From positions 1 through 13,013 of the forward strand of contig JBKHHU010000095.1 of NCBI GenBank assembly GCA_046539045.1: DNA of 13,013 nucleotides. The letters are read 5' to 3'. The notes under the pieces are model-generated. The model did not search any database. It saw only the letters and a program-made list of their open reading frames with translations, and was not told the DNA's origin. Position numbers and translations under genes: made by a program. Below are positions 7,443 through 13,013 of this stretch, piece after piece (position 1 is the first letter of the stretch; each line of letters opens with the position of its first letter). The stretch comes from JBKHHU01 sp046539045. GTDB taxonomy: Bacteria; Planctomycetota; Phycisphaerae; SM23-33.

Positions 7443-7792
7443 CCCTCAGGCTGAGGACTAGCCCCCAGAACCCGCGACGGGAGTCGCGGGTTGACGCAGT
7501 CCATTGGACGCGGGTTCGGCATGAGAAGACCGTGGGGCGTTTTGTTTCGCGTGGTGGGTCTCCCGACCCACCACGTTGCACGACGGCCCTTGCGGACATG
7601 TCGGTTCCGTTGGCGGGTCAGGAGACCCGCCAACCGGGAAAGAGGCCGATCGGGTCAACGCATCTGCCGCCCCTGCCGGGGTGAACGGCCCCAGCCGATC
7701 CTCGTGCTGAGCGCGCACCGCTGGTGCGGTGTGTGTGGGTTGGAAAGACGGGCCTCCTCTGGAACGCGGGCGGGGAGCCCTCCAGAGCTCGA
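7443..7792. repeat. Intergenic hairpin-repeat island 1
   Basis: No credible gene lies in these 350 bases, but at least six perfect or near-perfect hairpins do: 7469-7492 (10-base stem, loop GGGA), 7550-7575 (11-base stem, loop TCCC), 7609-7634 (11-base stem, loop AGGA), 7666-7689 (nested GCCG/CGGC and CCCC/GGGG), 7716-7731 (6-base stem, loop TGGT) and 7757-7787 (7+4 base stem, loop GGGGA). The palindrome GTCCATTGGAC is at 7499-7509. Short frames through it (for example 7491-7886) carry no domain and are probably spurious. The last hairpin could act as a terminator for the regulator gene ending at 7793, but it has no T run. Confidence 0.75.
7469..7545 (+). repeat. Dispersed repeat, copy 1 (hairpin plus GTCCAWTGGAC module)
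   Basis: A 10-base-stem hairpin with a CCCGCGACGG start is followed by GCAGTCCATTGGACGC (7496-7511), then an AAGAC and a GGGGCG block. The same order occurs on the opposite strand at about 12126-12198, with the 16-base core identical and the flanks diverged. See copy 2. Confidence 0.65.
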
Positions 7793-8353
7793 TCAGAGGG
7801 ATTTCTGGACTTCGTCGATCAGGCGATCGATGTCCAGCGGCTTGGGCATGCAGGTTCGGGCGCCGCATTCGATGATCCGCTTCTGATTCTCGGGCGAATC
7901 GTAGGCGGTCATAGCCACCACTTCGGCATGCTTGGTGGAATTCTGCGACTTGATGAGCTTGCAGACTTCGTACCCGTCCATTCCGGGCATCCGGAGGTCG
8001 AGGATGACGACATCGGGCTTGAGTGTCGCCACGATCGTACCGGCGCGGAACCCGTCGTGGGCCTCGACGACCTCGAAATTCGGGAACGCGGCGCTGATCG
8101 CCCGCGAAACCAGCTGGGTCACCGCCGGCTCATCATCGACAATCAGGATCCGCGGGGGAGCGTCGCGGAGCTGCTCGGGAATCGGCATCTTGTGTTCCTT
8201 GAGGAACGCGATGAGATTCTCGACAGACACGCGACGGTGACCGCCCGGCGTCCGGTGCGCCTTGAGCAGATCCTGATCGATCCAGTTGGCTACCGATCCG
8301 GGATCGACATGCAACATCTCTGCGATTGCAAACGTAGACAGATTCTTAGCCAT
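7793..8353 (-). CDS. Excisionase-type HTH plus receiver-domain response regulator
   Basis: This 186-residue protein has two domains in an unusual order. Residues 5-52 form an excisionase/MerR-like winged HTH: STFAIAEMLHVDPGSVANWI followed by KAHRTPGGHRRVS. Residues 68-186 are a CheY-type receiver with the acidic pair Asp73-Asp74 (IVDDEP), phospho-acceptor Asp119 (VVILDLRMPGMDG), Thr149 (VVAMTAYD) and Lys171 (CMPKPLD). All key receiver residues are present, so it should be phosphorylatable. I chose ATG 8353 with GAGG about nine bases upstream over an in-frame TTG at 8368. No histidine kinase is nearby, so its partner is unknown. It is divergent from the SDR-flavoprotein pair and could regulate it or itself through the shared 242-base spacer; that is inference. 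Confidence 0.88.
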   Translation of the reverse strand: MAKNLSTFAIAEMLHVDPGSVANWIDQDLLKAHRTPGGHRRVSVENLIAFLKEHKMPIPEQLRDAPPRILIVDDEPAVTQLVSRAISAAFPNFEVVEAHDGFRAGTIVATLKPDVVILDLRMPGMDGYEVCKLIKSQNSTKHAEVVAMTAYDSPENQKRIIECGARTCMPKPLDIDRLIDEVQKSL

Positions 8354-8595
8354 TCTTGAGGGCCTCAATCCGTTTCAGAAAACTCGGGTTTACCTATCAC
8401 ATACTAGTACAACCGGAGAATGTGAGTAGCGTAGGCGAAAAAATAAATTATTCCTGTTTTTGCTACTTCCAGAAGATGAACCAGCGTGAATCACCTTAGG
8501 GCAAACTCACGAATACATCTACTCGATTTGACACGATTACGCAAGAAGCTAAAATGCGGAATTCACTGGCGTCTCGAACATTAAGGAAAAAGATC
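8354..8595. promoter_or_regulatory. AT-richer divergent control region between the regulator and the SDR gene
   Basis: This 242-base spacer is visibly lower in GC than its surroundings, with AAAAAATAAATTATTCC around 8439-8455. It contains several GTGA/TCAC half-sites: TATCAC (8395-8400), GTGAGT (8422-8427), GTGAATCAC (8486-8494, a perfect short dyad) and ACTCAC (8505-8510). These might be operator sites for the HTH protein encoded on its left. I could not identify a convincing minus-strand promoter for the regulator. Confidence 0.35.
8528..8555 (+). promoter_or_regulatory. Near-consensus sigma-70 promoter for the SDR-flavoprotein unit
   Basis: A perfect -35 TTGACA (8528-8533) is followed after 16 bases by TAAAAT (8550-8555). 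Transcription would begin near 8562, about 34 bases before the start codon at 8596. This is the best promoter match in the window. Confidence 0.75.
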
Positions 8596-9363
8596 ATGAA
8601 TCAATCACCCGTTGCACTTGTAACCGGCGCTGCTCGAGGGATTGGTGCGGCCATCGCCCTCCAACTGGCCAAAGACGGCTGCGACGTCGCCGTATTTGAC
8701 GTCCTCGATGCCAATGAGACAGTTTCCGAGATTGAGAAACTGGGACGCAAAGGGCTCGCCCTCACCGGGGACGTCACCAAGGCCGAGGACCGCCAGGCCG
8801 CCGTGGACCGGATCCGCGAAACGTTCGGCCGCCTCGATCACCTCGTCAACAACGCGGGCGTCGGCCCGAAAGTCCGCGCCGATATTCTCGAAGCGGGCGA
8901 GGAAAGCTACGACTGGGTCATGGGCATCAACCTCAAGGGCCCGTACTTCCTGTCCCAGACCATCGCCAACTGGATGATCGAGCAGAGGAAGGACCGCCCC
9001 GAGGACTGGATGTCCATCGTCAATACCGGCTCGATCAGTGCCTACACCGCCAGCTGCTCCCGCGGCGAGTACTGCCTCAGCAAGGCCGGCGTTTCGATGA
9101 TGACCAAGCTCTATGCCGTCAAACTCGCCGAGCACGGGATCGGCGTGTACGAAACCCGCCCGGGCATCATTTACACCGACATGACCGCCGTGGTGAAGGA
9201 AAAGTACGACAAGCTGATCTCCGAGGGCCTCACGCCGATCCAGCGGTGGGGCTACCCGGAAGACATCGCACGAGCAGTAGGCGCCTGCGTCCGCGGCGAG
9301 TTGAAATTCTCCACCGGCGAGGTCATCAACGTCGACGGCGGGTTCCACCTCCGCCAGCTGTAA
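8596..9363 (+). CDS. Classical SDR oxidoreductase (annotated in relatives as 3-ketoacyl-ACP reductase-like)
   Basis: This 255-residue protein has the classical SDR layout: TGAARGIG (10-17), Asp60 in TGDV, NNAG (85-88), catalytic Ser146 in VNTGSISAY, Tyr159 and Lys163 in YCLSK, and the C-terminal GEVINVDGGF. Asp35 in VFDV at the end of the second strand favours NAD(H) over NADP(H). This argues against a fatty-acid-synthesis FabG and for a dehydrogenase acting on a hydroxyl compound. The reading frame extends upstream to an ATG at 8554, but that codon overlaps the -10 box; AAGGA nine bases before 8596 supports the shorter form. It is followed by the flavoprotein gene after 166 bases, probably as a functional pair. 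The substrate is unknown. Confidence 0.88.
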   Translation: MNQSPVALVTGAARGIGAAIALQLAKDGCDVAVFDVLDANETVSEIEKLGRKGLALTGDVTKAEDRQAAVDRIRETFGRLDHLVNNAGVGPKVRADILEAGEESYDWVMGINLKGPYFLSQTIANWMIEQRKDRPEDWMSIVNTGSISAYTASCSRGEYCLSKAGVSMMTKLYAVKLAEHGIGVYETRPGIIYTDMTAVVKEKYDKLISEGLTPIQRWGYPEDIARAVGACVRGELKFSTGEVINVDGGFHLRQL

Positions 9364-9460
9364 TCCGAACGAAAACATACGTCGAATAGAACGCAACCGG
9401 GCGCGGCAGGTGCATCTCGCATGCCGTGCCCGTCTTGCGACCGAAGCGGCATTCTGGTAA

Positions 9461-9486
9461 AAAGACGGGCCGATTTCGCCGTCTTT
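9461..9486 (+). terminator. Hairpin after the SDR gene, possible weak or partial terminator
   Basis: AAAGACGG (9461-9468) pairs perfectly with CCGTCTTT (9479-9486) around a 10-base loop. The 3' arm ends in only three T residues, so termination may be partial and allow read-through to the flavoprotein gene starting at 9530. Confidence 0.4.
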
Positions 9487-9488
9487 AC

Positions 9489-9506
9489 ACGGGCCGGCCG
9501 GCCCGT
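9489..9506. repeat. Perfect 18-base palindrome upstream of the flavoprotein gene
   Basis: ACGGGCCGGCCGGCCCGT is exactly self-complementary and starts two bases after the preceding hairpin. It lies 24 bases before the ATG at 9530, so in RNA it would form a GC-only hairpin close to the ribosome site; as DNA it could be a protein-binding dyad. Confidence 0.5.
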
Positions 9507-9529
9507 TGGAAGTACTCCCGGAGAATAGC

Positions 9530-11590
9530 ATGCAGAAGACGCAGATTACCGTCGACGGGCAGGATATCCCCGTCATCGCGACCAATACGATCATCGTCGG
9601 TGCCGGAGCCGCGGCGATGAACTGCTCGGTCCAGCTGGTCAACCAGTGGCGCACCGCCGGTGTGGACAACCCTGCCGAGAAGCTCCTGGTCGTCACCGGT
9701 GGGCTCAAGCTCGGCGCCAGCCGGATGAGCGGCTCGGACAAGCAGACCTACTACAAGATGGGCACCAGTCCCCGCGTGGCAGACACCGCGGTGGAATTCA
9801 GCAAGTCGCTGACCGACTTCGGCTGCTGCCACGGTGACAACGCTCTGATCGAGGGCATCTGCTCGCTGCGGGGGTTCTATCACCTCGCCGACGTGGGCGT
9901 GCCGTTCCCGCACGATCCGTGGAACGCGTTCATCGGCTACAAGACCGACCACGACCCGTACGAGCGTGCGACTTCCGCCGGTCCGAAGACCAGCAAGTTC
10001 ATGAGCGAGTGCGTCCAGGCAGAGGCCCAGCGCATGGGCGTGCAGATCATCGACAAGCACCCGGTCGTCCGGTTCGTCACCGACGGCGAGGGCCAGGACA
10101 GGCGCATCGTCGGGATGTTCTGCATCGACCGCTCGAAGGCGGCCGAGGGTCAGAGCGGGCTGACGCTGCTGGTTGCGGAGAACTGGGTTCTGGCTGCGGG
10201 CGGCCCGGGCGAAGTGTACAAAACCACCGTCTACCCGCGCGGGCAGATCGGCATTCACGGCCCGGCCTTCACTGCAGGGCTCGAAGCGGCCAACTTCACC
10301 GAGAGCCAGTACGGCCTGGCGAGCATCAAGTTCCGCTGGAACGTGTCCGGCACGTACATGCAGGTGATCCCGCGGATCTACTCCACCGATGCCGAGGGGA
10401 ATGACGAGCGGGAATTCCTCACCGAGTACTTCGAAGACATGAAGTCGATGGCCACCAACATCTTCCTCAAGGGGTACCAGTGGCCGTTCGACGCCCAGCG
10501 GATCACCGATTTCCAGTCGTCGCTGGTGGACATGGCGGTGCACGTCGAGACGGTCGTCCGCGGTCGGCGGGTCTACATGGACTTCCTCAAGAATCCCATC
10601 GGCAAGGACGGCTGGGCGGAGTTCAGCATTGATCAAGCCGGGCTCGAGCCGGAAGCACTGGACTACCTGGAGCGAACCGGCGCCAAGCAGGGTCTGCCCA
10701 TCGACCGCCTGAAGCACATGAACCCGCCGGCGATCGAGATCTACGCCGAGAACGACATCGACCTGTTCAGCGAGCCGCTGGAGATCGCCGTCTGTGCCCA
10801 GCACATGAACGGCGGGTTCGCGGTCAACAAGTGGTGGGAGAGCAACCTGAAGCACACGTTCGTGATCGGCGAGATGGCCGGCACGCACGGCGTGAAGCGC
10901 CCCGGCGGATCGGCGCTGAATGCCGGCCAGGCCGGCGGGCTGCGGGCCGCGGAGTACATCGCCAACGCCTACGGCGCCGACGAGCCGGACCTCGACGGCC
11001 TGCAGGATCTCCTGCAGCAGGACGCGAAAAAGATGACCGAGTGCCTGGGCGACCTGCTCGGCAAGGCCGGCTCGGCAGAGCAGACACCGGCAGAGGCGCT
11101 GGATGAAATCGGCCGGCGGATGACCCGGTACGGCGCTCACCTCCGCAGCAAAGACGGTGCGAACAAAGCCCTCGCCGAGGCAGTGGACATGTTCAAGCGT
11201 CTGCGGGAAAATGGCCTGAAGGACGGCGACGAAAAGCAGCTGATCGACGCCGTCCAGGCCGTTCAGCAGTGCCTCACGCACGTCGGGCTGCTGCGGGCGA
11301 TCTGCGGGATGTTCGACCGCGGCGTCGGCTCGCGCGGCAGCCACTGCATCCTGGACCCGGACGGAATCGAGATGCACCCCAAGCTCATCGACCCGGCCAC
11401 CGACCAGCCGTACAGGTTCCGCCTGGAAAACGAGGAGCTTCGCAAGGAAATCCTGCAGGTGTACTTCGATGAATCCGCCGCGGAGCTGTTCAGCTACCGG
11501 ATCGTCGAGCCCCGGCCGCTTCCGGACCGCGACATCGCCTTCGAGCCGGCCTGGACAGAGTACCGCGAAGGCAAGATTTACGAGATCTAG
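9530..11590 (+). CDS. FAD-binding oxidoreductase, fumarate reductase/succinate dehydrogenase flavoprotein-like
   Basis: This 686-residue protein begins with a dinucleotide-binding site, TIIVGAGAAAM (20-30), in the position used by fumarate reductase/succinate dehydrogenase flavoproteins. Other family-like parts are AAGGPGEVYK in the middle, CAQHMNGGFAVNKW (422-435), the second FAD segment VIGEMAGTHG...GGSALNAGQAGG (445-475) and the capping-helix motif GSRGSH (600-605), equivalent to ESRGaH. It is about 100 residues longer than typical members and diverges around the substrate pocket, so succinate or fumarate is not assured. No iron-sulfur or membrane-anchor subunit is adjacent. GGAG seven bases before ATG 9530 decides the start over a TTG at 9506. 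The pairing with an NAD-type SDR suggests successive oxidation or reduction of one substrate; this is inference. Confidence 0.85.
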   Translation: MQKTQITVDGQDIPVIATNTIIVGAGAAAMNCSVQLVNQWRTAGVDNPAEKLLVVTGGLKLGASRMSGSDKQTYYKMGTSPRVADTAVEFSKSLTDFGCCHGDNALIEGICSLRGFYHLADVGVPFPHDPWNAFIGYKTDHDPYERATSAGPKTSKFMSECVQAEAQRMGVQIIDKHPVVRFVTDGEGQDRRIVGMFCIDRSKAAEGQSGLTLLVAENWVLAAGGPGEVYKTTVYPRGQIGIHGPAFTAGLEAANFTESQYGLASIKFRWNVSGTYMQVIPRIYSTDAEGNDEREFLTEYFEDMKSMATNIFLKGYQWPFDAQRITDFQSSLVDMAVHVETVVRGRRVYMDFLKNPIGKDGWAEFSIDQAGLEPEALDYLERTGAKQGLPIDRLKHMNPPAIEIYAENDIDLFSEPLEIAVCAQHMNGGFAVNKWWESNLKHTFVIGEMAGTHGVKRPGGSALNAGQAGGLRAAEYIANAYGADEPDLDGLQDLLQQDAKKMTECLGDLLGKAGSAEQTPAEALDEIGRRMTRYGAHLRSKDGANKALAEAVDMFKRLRENGLKDGDEKQLIDAVQAVQQCLTHVGLLRAICGMFDRGVGSRGSHCILDPDGIEMHPKLIDPATDQPYRFRLENEELRKEILQVYFDESAAELFSYRIVEPRPLPDRDIAFEPAWTEYREGKIYEI

Positions 11591-11684
11591 AATCTACTCT
11601 GAAGTATCTGTTTACCAGGAGATGCCCGGGATGCGTGAGTAGGATCATCGCAGATGAACCAGGGTTCTCCGGACCTGGGTCTGA

Positions 11685-11706
11685 GTACCGGACGGGAGTC
11701 CGGTAC
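11685..11706. repeat. Hairpin with GAC-GGGA-GTC core
   Basis: GTACCGGAC (11685-11693) and GTCCGGTAC (11698-11706) pair perfectly around GGGA. The core GACGGGAGTC is identical to that of the hairpin at 7469-7492, while the outer stems differ but still pair. Confidence 0.7.
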
Positions 11707-11944
11707 CCGTTTAGCTGGATGCGAGGGATGCAGTCGGTCTGTTGATCGACGCCCACAGATGCCGGCCGTTGGAAGATCGATCAACCCGCAGTCGCCCCTC
11801 CGGGGCTCTGCCGACAGACGTCGGCGAGATATCGGACGTTCGCTCGACCACGGTCTGGCGACCGTGGCTACTTTCTCGAACCCCTCCGGGGCGAACGGCA
11901 GGAACGCAGCCTTACATAAGTCCCGTAGGGACACTTGACAGTAG

Positions 11945-11965
11945 CCACGCGGCGCAAGCCCGTGG
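11945..11965. repeat. Hairpin with GNRA-type GCAA loop
   Basis: CCACG (11945-11949) pairs with CGTGG (11961-11965), and inner GGC (11951-11953) pairs with GCC (11958-11960) around GCAA, with one bulged C at 11950. It sits among other short hairpins of island 2. Confidence 0.5.
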
Positions 11966-12125
11966 TAAGAAGCGGGCAGCAACCAGACTCCGTCCCTAGA
12001 AAAAAGTCCCGGAGGGACGACTGCAGGCCTGCTGCGGCGAGGAACCTTCGGCTCCTCCTCAGCCGGGCGCAGCCGTTGGGCTCTTGTGCTGTGTTGCTAA
12101 ACACGCACGAAGTCCGGTGGTGATG

Positions 12126-12198
12126 CCCAAGGCGCCCGCGTTGTCTTCCGGCCTTGCGTCCAATGGACTGCATCACCCGCGCGGCTTCCGTCGCGGGC
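12126..12198 (-). repeat. Dispersed repeat, copy 2 (inverted relative to copy 1)
   Basis: Read on the minus strand this stretch has CCCGCGACGG (hairpin 12197-12176), then GCAGTCCATTGGACGC (12171-12156), then AAGAC and a GGGCG block, in the same order as 7469-7545. The 16-base core is identical. A gap of about four bases aligns the remainder, and the hairpin stem differs by compensating changes. Confidence 0.65.
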
Positions 12199-12254
12199 TC
12201 AACCGGCCGGTTGTCGGGTAGGATACGAGCAGGCGGCGAGAGAACCTGGCGGGA

Positions 12255-12851
12255 GTGAACGTGGGCGGCTTGTTGAAAATCATTGGACTGGGCATCGGCC
12301 TGGGCATGGACGCGATGAGCGTCTCCATGGCCGTCGGCGTGAAATGGCACGGCCCGCACCAGAAGTTCCGCCTGTCATGGCACATGGGCCTGTTCCAGTT
12401 CATGATGCCGATCATCGGCTGGCTCGTCGGCAGCAGCCTGGCTGGGCTCCTGAGTTCGGTCGGCAAATACGTCGCGGCTGTGCTGGTCATCGCGCTGGGC
12501 GTGAAGATGCTCTACGAAGCCATCAGGGAGCACGCCGGGGCGGTGGCAGAGCACGCGGAGGAAGAAGCCGAAGAGCTGCTGCACATCAAGAGGAAGGACC
12601 CGACCAGGGGTTTGTCGCTGATCCTGCTGTCAATTGCCACCAGCATCGACGCGCTGGTTGTGGGCTTCTCTCTCGGGCTCAAGGGCGACAGCATCTGGGG
12701 CGCCAGCGTCGTGATCGGGATCGTGGCCGGCGTGATGAGCCTTGCCGGGGTTGTCATCGGCAAGCGGGCGGGCGAGAAGTTCGGCAAACCTGCGGAAATC
12801 GTCGGAGCAGCGGTTCTGATCCTCCTGGGCGTAAGCTTCATGGTGTTCTAG
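12255..12851 (+). CDS. mntP: Manganese efflux pump MntP family
   Basis: This 198-residue inner-membrane protein exports Mn(II). It shows the MntP layout of two homologous halves with three membrane helices each. Each half carries a conserved Asp motif: GLGMDAMSVSMAVG (Asp19) and SIATSIDALVVGFS (Asp132). The halves are joined by a charged, Glu- and His-rich loop (about 91-118), longer than in many relatives, which usually have about 180-190 residues. The start is a GTG: 12255 gives the family-typical MN(V/I) beginning, while GTG 12261 has GGGAG five bases upstream and may be the true start. No yybP-ykoY manganese riboswitch was recognisable upstream. Manganese export suits the metal-handling theme of the left half, but the genes are 7 kb apart with opposite orientation. 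Confidence 0.92.
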   Translation: MNVGGLLKIIGLGIGLGMDAMSVSMAVGVKWHGPHQKFRLSWHMGLFQFMMPIIGWLVGSSLAGLLSSVGKYVAAVLVIALGVKMLYEAIREHAGAVAEHAEEEAEELLHIKRKDPTRGLSLILLSIATSIDALVVGFSLGLKGDSIWGASVVIGIVAGVMSLAGVVIGKRAGEKFGKPAEIVGAAVLILLGVSFMVF

Positions 12852-12940
12852 AGCGAGTGACAACTCTTTTCGGTTTCGCCGTCCTTGTCAGCAACGTTTC
12901 CTCCGACGCTGAACCACGCAAGCACTTCTGTCACTCACTC
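12851..12940. repeat. Inverted repeat bracketing the region after mntP
   Basis: GAGCGAGTGACA (12851-12862) and TGTCACTCACTC (12929-12940) are complementary at 11 of 12 positions with 66 bases between them. The left arm starts with the last base of the mntP stop codon. It could be a long-loop hairpin or the ends of a small element; no T run follows. Confidence 0.35.
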
Positions 12941-13013
12941 TGCATCGGCGACCCCCGAGGTTCTGCGCTTTCGGTGTCTATACTATAGTGTGAGTCGCGG
13001 CAGAAGGTTGCGC
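12852..13013. other. Non-coding tail to the right edge
   Basis: No gene was found. ACTATAGT (12982-12989) is a short palindrome within an AT-rich patch that includes a possible -10 (TATAGT, 12984-12989). Its -35 (TTCTGC at 17 bases) is poor, so a rightward promoter near the edge is only possible. Confidence 0.3.

Larger units (their letters stand above)
11591..12254. repeat. Intergenic hairpin-repeat island 2
   Basis: These 664 bases between the flavoprotein and mntP hold no credible gene; frames such as 11587-11982 (minus) and 11868-12359 (minus) are arginine-rich and without domains. Hairpins seen: 11685-11706 (9-base stem, loop GGGA), 11741-11785 (GTTGATCGA/TCGATCAAC), 11794-11806, 11810-11825 (GCCGAC/GTCGGC), 11848-11867 (8-base stem, loop TGGC), 11881-11891, 11920-11932, 11945-11965 (GCAA tetraloop), 12006-12018, 12091-12104, 12176-12197 and the palindrome CAACCGGCCGGTTG at 12200-12213. 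On the minus strand the hairpin at 12006-12018 is followed by six T residues and could terminate, although no minus-strand gene lies upstream of it. No clear promoter for mntP was found. Confidence 0.75.

Noticed and set aside
7443..7792. CRISPR array
   Set aside because: The hairpins differ in sequence and spacing, with no identical direct repeats or regular spacers and no cas gene.
9485..11377. 630-codon open frame on the minus strand
   Set aside because: It is the mirror of the flavoprotein gene; its translation is His-, Arg- and Val-rich without motifs. Similar shadows at 8605-9741, 6270-7262, 4985-5893, 4158-5099 and 3122-4024 were rejected for the same reason.
12061..12254. Possible yybP-ykoY manganese riboswitch ahead of mntP
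   Set aside because: I looked for the conserved loop sequences of that riboswitch and could not place them.
11587..12359. Minus-strand frames of 131 and 163 codons across island 2
   Set aside because: They run through repeated hairpins and encode arginine-rich, domain-free peptides; this looks like translated repeats.
12983..12997. CTATAGTGTGAGTCG resembles the reverse complement of the T7 promoter core, suggesting vector contamination
   Set aside because: It has a two-base insertion and the flanks do not match, so it is most likely coincidence.

Overview
The window is GC-rich, densely coded bacterial DNA. It most likely comes from a planctomycete-type organism (Planctomycetota, perhaps Phycisphaerae-like). 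The inference rests on a DUF1571 protein (a family I associate with planctomycetes), a YfhO-like remnant, an excisionase-type HTH fused to a receiver domain, and intergenic islands full of short variable-stem hairpins. No rRNA, tRNA, CRISPR array, transposase or phage gene was seen.

Positions 1-5881 are all on the minus strand. Read in the direction of transcription there is first a DUF1571 exported protein (5881-5021) with its own promoter and a strong terminator. Next comes a tightly packed metal-uptake operon: substrate-binding lipoprotein (4868-3972), ATPase (3970-3119), permease (3122-2178) and an alkaline-phosphatase-superfamily lipoprotein (2143-443). It ends in a strong hairpin terminator at 401-438. 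Beyond this, running off the left edge, is the C-terminal part of a YfhO-like membrane protein that has lost its membrane-spanning N-terminal half.

From 6429 most genes are on the plus strand. An extended SDR (6429-7442) is followed by a 350 bp hairpin island. An HTH plus receiver regulator (8353-7793, minus) is divergent from a two-gene unit with a near-consensus promoter: a classical NAD-type SDR (8596-9363) and a 686-residue fumarate-reductase-like flavoprotein (9530-11590). A second, 664 bp hairpin island follows, then an MntP-type manganese exporter (about 12255-12851) and a short non-coding tail.

Functionally the left half is about divalent metal import, probably zinc, coupled to a metal-dependent phosphodiesterase. 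The right end carries manganese export. The SDR-flavoprotein pair looks like an uncharacterised catabolic or redox module, and the divergent receiver protein is a possible regulator of it. The most unusual non-coding feature is the two islands at 7443-7792 and 11591-12254. They share hairpin families with conserved GTC/GAC loop-closing cores but different outer stems, and they carry one inverted pair of diverged repeats of about 75 bp.
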